From assembly GCA_027422505.1 (NCBI GenBank), contig JAPQWV010000729.1, forward strand, positions 186,001-250,000: a stretch of 64,000 bases of DNA, written 5' to 3'. Under the pieces are notes generated by a model. That model worked only from the letters and a program-made list of their open reading frames with translations. It was not told the origin of the DNA and did not search any database. Positions 34,146 to 44,814 of the stretch are shown here, in pieces. Origin of the DNA: Craterostigma plantagineum (lineage: Eukaryota; Streptophyta; Magnoliopsida; Lamiales; Linderniaceae). The position numbers and the translations under genes were made by a program. The stretch's first letter is position 1. Each line of letters opens with the position of its first letter.

Positions 34146-34510
34146 AATCGTTCGACCTCAACCACATCCGATCCCATGCCAACCAATGTCGGAAAATCAT
34201 AATCCAACAACGTGTGCTCAGTAACAGTCGTGTCGACCTCAGTTTCGTCAGCATGCAACGTCTGCACAAGCTCAGTAGCGCCGAATCTCTTTAGCACAGC
34301 TTCGGTGAATTCATTCCAAGTTAAGTTCTTACCTTCAACTACTCGTCGTACCATTCGAGAGCCTCGCCTTCGACGTAGAGCCAGGCGCGCTGCGTTCGCT
34401 CGACATCAGTGAGGGTCTTCGATGCGAAGTATTGACTGCACTCCTCTACCCAAGCTATTGCATCCGTTCCATAGAAGGTGGGAGGCATCCTGATCCAAGT
34501 AATCGCCATC
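34142..34510 (-). pseudogene. Retrotransposon gag domain, frameshifted
   Basis: Starting at the ATG near 34510 the frame reads MAITWIRMPPTFYGTDAIAW...ECSQYFASKTL and later RAWLYVEGEALEWYD. A stop follows and the next part continues one base shifted as VVEGKNLTWNEFTEAVLKRF (34354-34142). This is the retrotransposon gag core of plant gypsy-type elements. It begins 28 bases after the primer binding site, the expected place. The frameshift makes it non-functional. Confidence 0.8.
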
Positions 34511-34537
34511 GTTGAATCTCTGATCCAAGGTTCGATA

Positions 34538-34549
34538 GCTCTGATACCA
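34538..34549 (-). other. Primer binding site of element B
   Basis: TGGTATCAGAGC on the minus strand, one base after the LTR end at 34551. It is an exact match to the common initiator tRNA-Met site. Confidence 0.85.
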
Positions 34550-34550
34550 A

Positions 34551-35059
34551 TGTTATGGTCGTGGTTGAGGTGTATGATTATAGTAACTGTTTTATGAGTT
34601 TCTATGTATATTGATCATAGAAATGAGAGATAGATAGGTTGAAGAATACTAGAACAAGAGATGAGTGAGAAGAGACCGAGATTAGATTTGAAAGAGGAGA
34701 TCAGTTGCTTGGAGGAGAAGAAGAAGTTATGTGAGAAGATATGAGTTACGGATTAATTGCTTGCTTAGCCTTCTCATTGTACATAAATTGGTATTTATAC
34801 TACCTTAACATAATTGGGCTCATAATTAGATTGTCCCAATAATAAACCTAAGTAATTAGTAGAGGTTTGATATATTTGGCCCATGTCTCTTTCCAACCAT
34901 TAGCCCACTCCATCTTTACCAAAGCCACTCCAATCATTTTCTTCACTTGTCATTTTCTCCTCTGAAGTTCTTACGCAGATCTCTTCTCTTACTGCATCAT
35001 CTCCTTTGACTTCATCTCCCACAACTTCACCCAAGCTCATCAATGGCAGATTCATGACA
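34551..35059 (-). repeat. LTR type B (5' LTR of reversed element)
   Basis: TGTCATGAATC...CCATAACA, 509 bp on the minus strand, next to primer site and gag. Its partner is the truncated LTR at 31675-32680 in the opposite orientation. The right edge is the junction to the interrupted gypsy LTR. The sequence GTAGCT left of 27768 and ATAGCT right of 35059 may be the remains of a target duplication. Confidence 0.85.
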
Positions 35060-36662
35060 ATAGCTTACTCTGAACGCTCATGCCAGGTCGCTCCCTCCCA
35101 AGTTTCCTCCTGCTCAAGCAGTAGCCTACGCTGGTAGTTCATCTGGACCATCACGCCAGACGCCCACCTACCAGGTCGCTCCTTCCACAAATATGCGACG
35201 GTTTGCACCTCTGACTGCACTCCAATGCACCTGCGTAGACGAGTCGCTCATGCCCGTCTCCCGTCTGGTGCCCTACTATCAACCTCACAAACTCCACTAC
35301 GAGTCGACGACCAACATTGGTCACGTTCTACCCCCCTCGTGGATACTATACAGTGTCACCGAATCAACACGGTACTCATCTCTCGCACTGGTATGAAATG
35401 CACGTGTGTCATGCAAATGAAATGCCACATTACACATTAAAACTACTTTCCCTGAAAATATTATTTTGAACTCGGAAATTTATTTCGAAACTTTTAATCG
35501 GGCGTTAGAATAGACTATGTCCGCTGGACTCGGAATAGTTTACTCATAAACGATGCAAAAATAATATTTTTCACGGAATATTTATTTTTCGATAACTTTG
35601 TTGTCCGAAAGCTTGCACACAGAAAAACTACTTGCCCGAAGATTAATACAACCCTAAAATCAAACACTTCAAAACTCGGTCAAGGCCCGAAATTACTGTG
35701 CCGAAAACCTCTTAAATGCCGAAAGCTATTCTGACCCGAAAATTTGGGTCAACGCCTGAAAACCTTTAAAGCCCAAAAATTAACTTTTTGCGGATATCGA
35801 AAAATTTCGGCCTGAAAACGTTTAAATACCGAAATCAATAAGACACCCAAAAATGTTCACTTGCCCGAAAATATGAAGTCCCGAAAACTGGGCGACCCGA
35901 AAACATACCAAACTCATACAGTTCTTCTATCGAAAACTCTCAAACACCGAAAACATCCAAGTGTTGAACATGTTCAAATATCGAAAATTTATACATGTAA
36001 TATGGATGTAAACACATATTCAAACCCAATCTGGGGGTTTACACACATATGACAAGACGAAAACTTCAAATAATTATCACATAAGTCACGTAAATCACAT
36101 AAAATACCGAAAACACATTAAACACAACATATATACGTGTTGTAGATGAAAACTCACCTACCTTAGGTCCGAAAATCTGATTTCCTTACTTGAAATCTTG
36201 TTCTGGCTAAAACCGTTCCTTTTTCTCTCGGTTTTGCTTTTGCTCAAACTGTTTTTCTCCCTTTCGAGTCTCCTTAGTGAAGGTTTTGTTATGATATGGA
36301 TATGTATTATAGTTTCAAAAAATGTGATGAAATGACAATGAGGTAAAAATGGGATGAAATGACAAGGAGGTGTTGATAGTTTTTCCTCTTAAGCTAAGCA
36401 AAACTTTGTTATAATTCCCTTTATCCGAAAATTAATTATTATTCAAAAATCTCTAAGCTTTACCCTAAAGATAATTCATATTGTCTAAACAAGGTTTATT
36501 TTTCGGGTATCTTCCGATTAAGTATTCGAATTATATCGAAAGCTTCTATAATTCCTCTTTTCTCCCAAACTTCATCTAAATAATTCAACAAAATGTATAC
36601 CTTAAATGTTTACGCTGCTAATTACTTGCTAAAACCCCATATTAAATTTTACGGGTATTACA

Positions 36663-36852
36663 TGTACTATGTTGAACGTTTACGTATATGATGATGCTTG
36701 AGATTGCTTATTTCTCATGTAATGGATTGAGAATATGCCTTCAACTAATAGAGCACATACAACAGCATTGGTAATTTGTAAAGATAATTGAATACTTGGA
36801 ATGGTAAGTAGAGGGCACAATCATGCAGAATATCTTGAAATCATTTATATAA
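36663..36852. other. Unassigned spacer between gypsy LTR and MULE
   Basis: 190 bp with no polypurine tract next to the LTR and no ORF, so it does not look like the normal 3' end of a gypsy element. Confidence 0.4.
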
Positions 36853-37894
36853 GGCAAATCTACACATAAATCCCCCAACCCCAAACCATCCATCAACTAA
36901 CTCCCCCATTCCACTTACTTTATCATCAAACTCCCCATTTCAAACTTTTTATATCACATAGCTACCTAATACCTACATAATGGACATTTTTAGCCTTATA
37001 AGACAACAATATTACCAAAAAACTATTGAACACCCAAACCCTTCTCTTTTTCACTTTCATTCACAGTGAACGATCGAAATAAGAACAGATGATATAACGG
37101 GCTGGAGAACGATAGAACGAGGCAGAGAACGAGACAGAGAATGAGATGATATAGAGAACGAGTCGGGACAGATAATGAGACGAGACAGAGAGAGCAAGTT
37201 TCGACTATAAGTTTGCGTTTTTTTTTTTTTTACTTTTTGGTATTTGGGATTAATGTTGAGCTTAGGGCTTCGATAGGTGCATTTTTTCAAGGATTCCATG
37301 TCGGGCAATGTTAATTTCTGTGATGTGCTTGAATTTGGAGTTTAATGCTAAAATTATAGTTTTATTTTTCGTTGTTCGATTTGGTGTATCTTTCAAATTA
37401 GGGTATCGAGACAGAGAACGAGCGAACATGTTAGCTTTCATTTTCCAACACCTCTGTTGAACGAGAGAGAGAGAGAGAGAGCAAGTATCGATAATAAGTT
37501 TCATTATTTTCTTAATTTTTTTTTTTTTTGGCATTTGGGGTTAATGTAGAGATTAGGGCTTCGATATGTGCATTTCTTCAAGGATTTTCATGCCGGCAAC
37601 GATAACTTCTTTGATTAGTGCTTGATTTGGGGTTTTGGGCTGAAATTAGGGTTTTATTTTTCATTGTTCGATTCGGGGTTTTGATATCTTTCAAATTAGG
37701 GATTTTAGCTTCTATTACGCTTTAGATGAAATCTCATATATTTGTGCGTGTCTTGGTACGAGGCTCGGTTGTTTGTTGTCTTGATGCCATGTATTAATTG
37801 AATTGGTACTGTTTGTTCATGTTTTTTGGTACTGCATTACATAATTAATGGCACTGAAAATTCATCATTTATGTACATGAGGGAGAAGAACCCG

Positions 37895-38107
37895 AAGGCC
37901 GTGGATTGCGGTGTACATGTTGCAATGTCCATGGATAAATATATTGTCGGGCCTACAGATCGTGGAAGGTATCTTGACGATGTTGAAGTCGAAGCATATC
38001 ATTGCTCCATGGCTTCCACAAACTTAGAGATCTCATTGGTTTTATGTTCTCGTAAGATTTTAGACTTGTTCAGACTGATATGTGGTTCTGAGGTTGAGGT
38101 TCTGTGA
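37895..38107 (+). pseudogene. Possible Ulp1-type (C48) protease remnant in the MULE
   Basis: The frame contains KAVDCGVHVAMSMDKYIVG. DCGV(H/F)V followed by a helix is the catalytic Cys region of Ulp1-like SUMO proteases, which are known passengers of some plant Mutator-like elements. The copy at 53425-57754 has the same place in inverted orientation, but with stops (near 56960-57010). Only the Cys region is visible, so this is a suggestion. Confidence 0.35.
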
Positions 38108-38189
38108 ACATGTTCTTAGACATTTTTTATGTTCTGAGGTTGAGGTTCTGCTTGAGACTTACTTATGCTCCAATTATTTTGATAATACC

Positions 38190-40330
38190 TGAAAAAACGA
38201 TTGTAGTACTAATATACATATATTTGTAGTACCAATATATAGATGCTTGTAGTACCATACCTTAAGCTAGTGTAGTACCATGAATAGGTTACTTGTAGTA
38301 TCTTTTCCGTACCACGTGTTTAATTATCGAAAACACATAGATTATCGTGCAAATAAGGTATGCCAACTTCCAAAATACGGCACATAATAAAATAAAACAC
38401 ACGGTTACATAAAATAGATACACTAACTTTCAATCGATCAAAAATCTTGACTATGTAGTAAGATGTTCTTATTAGTATCATATTTAAAAAAGAAAGTTGG
38501 GTTTTCAACATAATAATCCCTAATTCTTGATAGTAACCCACCAATATTGATACCAAATCATCAGTAAAGTATTTATAACAATGGTAACATAGTCACAGAC
38601 CAAAAATAATTCGGACGGCGTCGAAAAATTCGTCCCTAGATTTGTAGACCTATATACATATGTTTGTAGTACCAATAGATAGATGTTCGTGGTACCATCT
38701 CGTTAGCTAGTCTAGTACCATACGTAGGTTACTTGTAGTATCTTCCCCTACATGGTGTTTAACAATTGAAACTCCTACCCCAACTTGTAGTACCAATATA
38801 CATATATTTGTAGTACCAATATATAGATTTTGTGGTACCATATAATAAGCTAGAGTAGTACCATAAATAGGTTACTTGTAGTATCTTTTCTGTATCATGT
38901 TATTAATTATGAAAAAATGAGTAGATTATTGTGCAAATAAGACATGTGAACTTCCAAAATACGGCACATAATAAAATTAAACACACGGTAACATAAAATA
39001 TAAACACTAACTTTCAATCGAAAAAAATCTTGACTATGTAGTAAGATGTCTTACTAGTATCATAATGAAAGTAGAAAGAAAGTTGGTGTTTCAACGTAAT
39101 AATCCCTAGTTCTAAATATTAACCCACCAATATTGATACCAAATCATCAGTAAAGTACTTATAACTATGGTAACATAGTAACAGACTAAAATAATTCGGA
39201 CGGAGTTCAAAAATTCCTACACAAATTTGTAGTACCAATATACATATGTTTGTAGTACCAATATGTAGGTGTTCGTGGTACCATATCATAAGCTAGTGTT
39301 GTACCATGCGTATGTTTCTTGTAGTATCTTGCCGTACAATGTGTTTAACCATCGAAACTCCTCCCTAACTTGTAGTACCAATATAAATATATTTGTGGTA
39401 CCACTATATAGATATTTGTAGTACCATATAATAAGCTCGTGTAGTACCATACGTAGGTTACTTGTAGTATCTTTTCCGTACCACGATTTTAATTATCGAA
39501 AACACGTAGATTATTGTGCAAATAAGGCATGTCAACTTTCAAAATACGGCACAGAATAAAATTAAACGCACGGTAACATAAAATATAAAGACTAACTTTC
39601 TGTCGATAAAAAATATTGATTATGTAGTAAGATGTTCTTACTAGTATCATAATAACTAGAAAAGAAAGTTCGGGTTTCAACGTAATAATCCATAATTCTA
39701 AATATTAAACCACCAACATTGATACAAAATCACAGTAAAGTATTTATAACTGTGGTAACAGTCACGGACCAAAAATAATTCGGGTCGAAAAATTCCTACC
39801 CGAATTTGCAGTACCAATATAGATATATTTGTAGTAGCAACATGTAGACTTTCGTGGTACCATATCATACGCTAGTGTTGTACCATGAGTGGGTTACTTG
39901 TAGTATCTTTTCTGTACCACGTTTTTAATTATCGAAATACGTAGATTATTGTGCAAATAAGGCATGTGAACTTCCAAAATAAGGCACATAGTAAAATTGA
40001 ACACATGGTAACATAAAATATAAACATTAACTTTCAATCGATAAAAACTCTTGCCTATGTAGTAAGATGTTCTTACTAGTATCATAGTAAGTAGAAAGAA
40101 ACTTGGGTTTTCAACGTAATAATCCCAATTCTAAATATTAACCCGCCAATATTGATACCAAATCATCAGTAAAATATTTATAACAATGGTAATAGTCACG
40201 GACCGAAAATAATTCGAACGGAGTCGAAGAATTCCTACCCAAATTTGTAGTACCAATATACATATGTTTGTAGTACCGATATGTAGATGTTCGTGGTACC
40301 ATATCATAAGCTAGTGTAGTACCATTCGTA
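38190..40330. repeat. GTAGTACC / GGTACCAT word array
   Basis: Dozens of copies of GTAGTACC and GGTACCATA at 25-45 bp intervals, alternating with about 330 bp of shared non-word sequence (containing ATACGGCACATAATAAAA and TAGTAAGATGTTCTTACTAG). The latter is itself a near-palindrome. Confidence 0.9.
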
Positions 40331-40535
40331 GTTTACTTATAGTATCTTATGATTCCTTGCATTATTGATCTAAAGAATGTGATTGAAAGATCACTCTTTT
40401 AACTCATTGAGTTACGCTACATAAGACACAGCAAGAAACAGTTCAACTACTATCCCAGATGCAATGCAAACTTGGGAAGCAAAAGTACAACGTTAAACTA
40501 ACACCAGAAAGTGATTGGAAGATCACTCTTTTAAC

Positions 40536-40628
40536 TCATTTCTTGCCACTTATCTTCAAGCCTGAGCCTCCGAATGCTCCCTTCTGTTGAGCCTTTGCCT
40601 TGAGCTCCGTAAGTGCATGTCGAGCATA
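40536..40628 (-). pseudogene. Possible captured host exon (3' end of a gene)
   Basis: On the minus strand, 30 codons, YARHALTELKAKAQQKGAFG to ...GLKISGKK and a stop, read as normal soluble protein with ordinary codon use, unlike the word array around it. The following 180 bp look like a 3' UTR and carry a duplicated block (GAGTTAAAAGAGTGATCTT, twice). This segment is absent from the second copy of the element. I do not recognise the parent gene. Confidence 0.4.
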
Positions 40629-40779
40629 AGGTAGGAGAGATATGATATGGAACTAAAGACAACTAGCTTAGAGATATTGGCTTCGCTTTCCCACCTGTTT
40701 TCCGAAGAACAGATCGAGATTCAGGTCGACACCCAAATCTCGACACAAAGGAGGAAATATAATCGATTTCTCTATTTAA

Positions 40780-40895
40780 GTGGTTCTCGCTTCTCCTTAT
40801 TCTTGTTCCTAACATTCACTGCTTCCTTTATTTCATCTGTGAGAGATATTGGATCTACTGTCTCTAATTCTGCATCTGCTTTCACCCACAACTAG
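40780..40895 (-). pseudogene. Possible captured coding fragment
   Basis: Minus-strand frame WVKADAELETVDPISLTDEI continuing to ...KEKREPLK and a stop. It is a charged, protein-like sequence not present in the sister element. It may belong to the same captured gene as 40536-40628 or to another. The parent is unknown. Confidence 0.35.
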
Positions 40896-41048
40896 ATACC
40901 CAATTTAGGTCAAGGCCACTGCCACAAACATTCATTGTAAACCTCACCGGAGTGTTCCTAACTCAAATCGTTCGTTCGCTCGAGGTCAAGAATTTTGAGG
41001 GGGATAACCCACAGTGAAAAATAAACAACAAAGAACTACCCGTAACGA

Positions 41049-41620
41049 AGAAATCTAAAACACAAGCTCGTAGCATGTCCTCAAGAGTTTGGATAGTTCG
41101 CTCAGACTGTTCGTCGGTCTGGGGATGATATGCAGTACTGAACGAGAGCTTGGTTTCCATTGCTTTCTGTAAGCTCTGCCAAAAGTTGGATAGAAATCAT
41201 GAATCTTGATCCGAGACGATAGAAATTGGAATTCCATGGGTCGAATAATTTACTGAATATACAATTCAGCATAACGTTCCATGGAAAAGTAGAACTGATC
41301 GGAAGGAAATGAGCTGAATTAGTTAGGCGATCAACAATCACCCAAATGGCATCATGGCCCTTTGTCGTCTTGGGTAAACCAACGACGAAATCCATAGTAA
41401 TATGGTCCCACTTCTATCCGGGTATTGGAAGGGCTGTAAAAGTTCCAGCTAGCTGGTCGCTGGTGTTCGACATTGATCAGTTGGCAAGTCATACATCTAT
41501 TTACGAATGTAGCGATGTCCTTTTTTCATTCCCGGCGGGCACCAATATGTGACCCGCAAATCTTAGTACATCTTTGTTGCACCCGGGTGCACTGAGTACG
41601 TTGTTGGGTGTGCTTATTTC
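41049..41620 (-). pseudogene. Gypsy integrase, truncated and frameshifted
   Basis: The HHCC finger region (CMTCQ near 41490) is followed by the core: first Asp in [15 protein letters not shown], second Asp near 41205 in IVSDQD (where the frame shifts), and the glutamate in QSERTIQ near 41090. The frame leaves gypsy sequence after VLDF and runs on into transposon DNA, giving the odd C-terminal tail of the ORF 41160-40963. Confidence 0.85.
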
Positions 41621-41971
41621 ATTATCGTTTGTGGTAATTCTTCATCATGGGTACATATAGCCGATTCTTGTATGGCAAAGTTCCATCTTCTCGGGTTTCG
41701 AAGTCCTCAGGTAGCGCATCTTTCACCTTCAGATAAAATTCATCCTCTTCTTGTGCTTTTCTGATTCGTTCTTGAAGAGTTAGTGTTTCTAGTTTCATCT
41801 CTACTTCGCCAAGTCGACTATCTCCACTCCAAGTTTACTTAACTCCGCATTTACAGCTTTGCAACTTAACGCGTCTGCAACCACGTTTGCCTTGCCCGAA
41901 TGATAATTGATAACACAGTCGTAGTCATTTACGAGCTTCAGCCATCATCGTTGTCGCATGTTTAACTTCTT

Positions 41972-43140
41972 CTAGGTGAAGAAGTACTTCAGGCTCTTGT
42001 GGTCGGTGAAAATCTTGCAAATTTTTCCGTAAAGGTAATGCCTCCAAATCTTCAACGCGAAGACTATAGCTACCAATTCCAGGTCATGGGTTGGGTAGTT
42101 CTTTTCGTATTCTTTCAGTTGTCGTGAAGCATAAGCAATCACTTCTCCATTCTGCATCAGCACGAATCCCAGTCCGTTCTTCTAGGCGTCACTATATACC
42201 AAGAATCCTCCCATTTCTGATGGTATGTTAAAATGGGAGCAGAAGTGAGTCGCTTCTTCAGCTCCTGGAAACTTTGTTCGCCCGCTTCAGTCCATTTGAA
42301 AGGTACGTTCTTCCTTGTAAGGTTCGTTAATGTTGAGGCGATGCTAGAGAAGTCAACTATGAACTTACGGTAATATCCGGCAAGTCCAAGAAAACTTCGG
42401 ACCTCGGTTGGAGTAGTCAGTTGTTACCAATTGTTCACAGCCTCGATCTTACTCGGGTCCACATAGATTCCATTCCCAGAAATCACGTATCCCAAGAAGG
42501 CTACTTGCTCGAGCCAAATTCACATTTCTTGAATTTGACGTAGAGCCGTTTCTCTCGCAGGATTCCTAAGATGATTCGTAAATGATTCTTGTGTTCTTAC
42601 TTCGTCTTAGAATAGATCAGAATATCATAGATGAAGATGATGACAAAACGATCAAGATAGTCTTTAAAGACTCGATTCGTAAGATCCATAAATGCAGCAT
42701 GGGCATTTGTCAGCCGAAGGGCATGACCAAAAACTCGTAATGATCGTACCTCGTATTGAACGCTGTTTTAGGAACATCTATCTCCCTGATCTTTAACTGA
42801 TGGTATCCCGAATGGAGATCGATTTTCGAGAACACCGTAGCACCTTGTAGTTGGTCGAACATAGCATCAATCCTCGGTAGCGGGTATTTATTCTTAATCG
42901 TGATCTTGTTCAACTCCCGAAGTCGATACACAACACAGTCACATCGACCCATCCTTCTTCTGTACGAATAGGACTGGGCTCCCCACGGTGAAACGCTGGG
43001 TTGAATAAACCTTTCTGCAACAAGTCCTCTAGCTGTTCTTTCAATTCTTTCAGTTCGTTCGGCACTAGGCGATAAGGAGCTTTAAAAATAGGGGCGAACC
43101 CCTGCATCAATTCTATCGTGAATTGTATTTCTCGATCAGG
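41972..43140 (-). pseudogene. Gypsy reverse transcriptase and RNase H
   Basis: RT begins near 43140 with [20 protein letters not shown] and continues through [15 protein letters not shown] and [15 protein letters not shown] (first catalytic Asp) to the active site near 42625. That site reads FIYDILIYS where the family has FIDDILIYS, so the first of the two paired aspartates is lost. RNase H follows at 42163-41972 ([31 protein letters not shown]). Several frameshifts, for example near 42910 and 42700, confirm it is dead. Confidence 0.9.
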
Positions 43141-43198
43141 GGGTAACCCCGGGAGATCATCGGGAAATACATCGACATATTCGTTGACGATCGGTACG

Positions 43199-43618
43199 TC
43201 ATTTCAGTTCTAGTTGGAATTTTATGACCTTCTTGTTACAATCTATGATGGCTCCGTATCTCGAAAGCCAATCCATCCAAAAGATAACATTGTAGTCGTT
43301 CATTGGGATCACAATCAGGTCGACGCTCAGATTTCTACCCTCAATGTTCACGGAGAATCCTTCCAGCACTTGGTTAGTGCACGTTGGATCACCGTGTGGT
43401 AAGGTAACCACATAATTGCATTCAGATAAGGTAGGAGAGACTCCCACCTTTTCCACATACTTGGCCGACAAGAACGAATGTGTGGCACCAGAGTCAATTA
43501 ACACAGAAGTGGGCACGTCATAGATAGTCAACGTACCTGTTACTACAGAAGGATTCGCTTCGGCCTCCACATTTGTCAGAGTAAAAACTCGTGCTGGCAC
43601 CGGAGGCGGTCGAATCAA
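43199..43618 (-). pseudogene. Gypsy aspartic protease
   Basis: A 139-codon frame with the catalytic LIDSGATHSFLS and the downstream NVIFWMDWLSRYGAIIDC (family form is ILGMDWL). Sequence type is the same as in the remnant at 7693-8325. The frame itself is open, but the polyprotein is broken on both sides. Confidence 0.9.
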
Positions 43619-43651
43619 TGGTTGGTTCGGAACTTAAGGTACACTCTCATT

Positions 43652-43693
43652 ACAGTTTCTAGCATAGTGTTCGATCTTCCCACATCGGGAACA
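43652..43693 (-). other. Gag zinc knuckle (CCHC)
   Basis: CSRCGKIEHYARNC, spacing C-X2-C-X4-H-X4-C, the nucleic-acid binding knuckle of retrotransposon gag. It lies in a different frame from both the upstream gag and the downstream protease. Confidence 0.9.
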
Positions 43694-43793
43694 TTATGGG
43701 GTTTGGTTTGGTCTCGCACCATAACATACACCAGAATGGTAGCGCCCGCACTGTCAGCGTGGAAATGCAGTGCTTGGGGGTCTGTTTGGAATG

Positions 43794-44611
43794 TTAAATG
43801 GCCGTGGTTCGGCCTTGGCCTCCAATTCCGTGGCCTGTTTGATTCCCACAATTATTCATATTTTCACTAAGGAACGGGCGTTTCTGGTTTCCTCCTCCCT
43901 GTTGTCCTTCTGCTCTCGTCTTTGCGTCCTGCGCCTTTGTAACCCTGCTCTCTGTCTGCTCAGCTAGGACTGCTCGTTCGGCAATGCGTGCATAGGTCTT
44001 TCCCTCCGTATCATACATACTTAAGCTTCGGAAGATCTCGGGTTTGAGACCTTCCAAGAAACGTTCAATCTTCAGTTCATCCGTAGCCACTATATGCAGC
44101 ACAAATCTTGATAATTGCTCAAATTTGCGGATATAATCCGCCACCGACATTCCTCCTTGTTTGAGGTTGATAAACTCATTCAACTTCCGCGCTCTATCAG
44201 GTGCGGTAAAGTACTTGCCCTAAAAGAGCGTTCTAAACCTTTCCCATGTCATGGTGGTAGTATCCTCGAGCACTTGAATGGTGTCCCACCAGTAGCTCGC
44301 GTTCCCACGTAGCATGAATGTGGCACATGTCACCTTCTCGGTGTCAGGTAAATGGCGAATGCAGAACATGTTCTCGATTGTTCTAAGCCAATCCTCCACA
44401 TAGGTAGGATCGACAGCCTGCTCGAACGTAGGGGGTTTGATCTTCGGAACCTCTCCCTGGCAGCTTCTACACGTTCTAGTCCCGAGGACGCATGATGCTC
44501 CGATGAGTTCTGACGGTGGATGAGATCGCTAATCTGATCTGACTGTCGTTGGATCAGATCGGTCAGCTGATGGATGATAGAATTATCGTTAGGTGGCGAT
44601 TCAGATCCCAC
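43794..44611 (-). pseudogene. Gypsy gag
   Basis: Starts MGSESPPNDNSIIHQLTDLI at 44611. It shifts frame near 44435 into PPTFEQAVDPTYVEDWL and continues through the gag core (YWWDTIQVL, FEQLSRFVLHIVATDELKIE, RFLEGLKPEIFRS) to 43794. One stop (at about 44220) and two shifts break it. The first ATG is 187 bases from the primer site. Confidence 0.9.
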
Positions 44612-44798
44612 CCTACGACTAGAACTGCCTACCTCTCGACGTCGTTCTGCATTTTTAGCTAATTCTACAGTTATTCACATAGAGCATATATCAAATAGCA
44701 TGTAAATCACAAAGTCAAATATTACACTTACAGGACAGGCTGGTTCTCCAGGCTTTTGAGCGGCAGTACATGGACAGTCTTCGGAACCTGAAGCCTAA

Positions 44799-44810
44799 GC
44801 TCTGATACCA
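44799..44810 (-). other. Primer binding site
   Basis: TGGTATCAGAGC on the minus strand, four bases after the LTR end at 44815. It is complementary to initiator tRNA-Met. Confidence 0.9.
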
Positions 44811-44814
44811 CCTA

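Larger units (their letters stand above)
27259..36662 (-). repeat. Gypsy LTR (chromovirus-like family), split by retroelement insertion
   Basis: Two blocks (27259-27767 and 35060-36662) match, in order, the left and right parts of the intact LTR at 44815-47225. Shared landmarks are CCTCATTTTCTAATTA..TTAGTGGCG, TTGCCCAGTAGG, GGGCCCTAGG, CCAGGTCGCTCC, and the terminal ACGGGTATTACA. In minus orientation it begins TGTAATACCCGT at 36662 and ends near 27259. About 7.3 kb of other retroelements interrupt it. Words of the type CCGAAAA recur many times in 35640-36130. No clear 5-bp target duplication was found at either outer end. Confidence 0.75.
36853..41040. mobile_element. Mutator-like element copy 1 with GTAGTACC word array, right end lost
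   Basis: The left end GGCAAATCTACACATAAATC and the next 150 bp match, inverted, the right end of the element at 53425-57754. Inside, 38190-40330 is an array of GTAGTACCAATATA, GGTACCATA and GTAGTATCTT words. A larger unit of 435-583 bp is anchored by ACGGCACATAATAAAA (38380, 38965, 39547 and, variant, 39980). The right part (to about 41038, CAGTGAAAAATAAACAAC) matches copy 2 and then stops roughly 300 bp short of its expected end, abutting a truncated gypsy integrase. A deletion probably removed the right end together with gypsy sequence. Confidence 0.75.
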
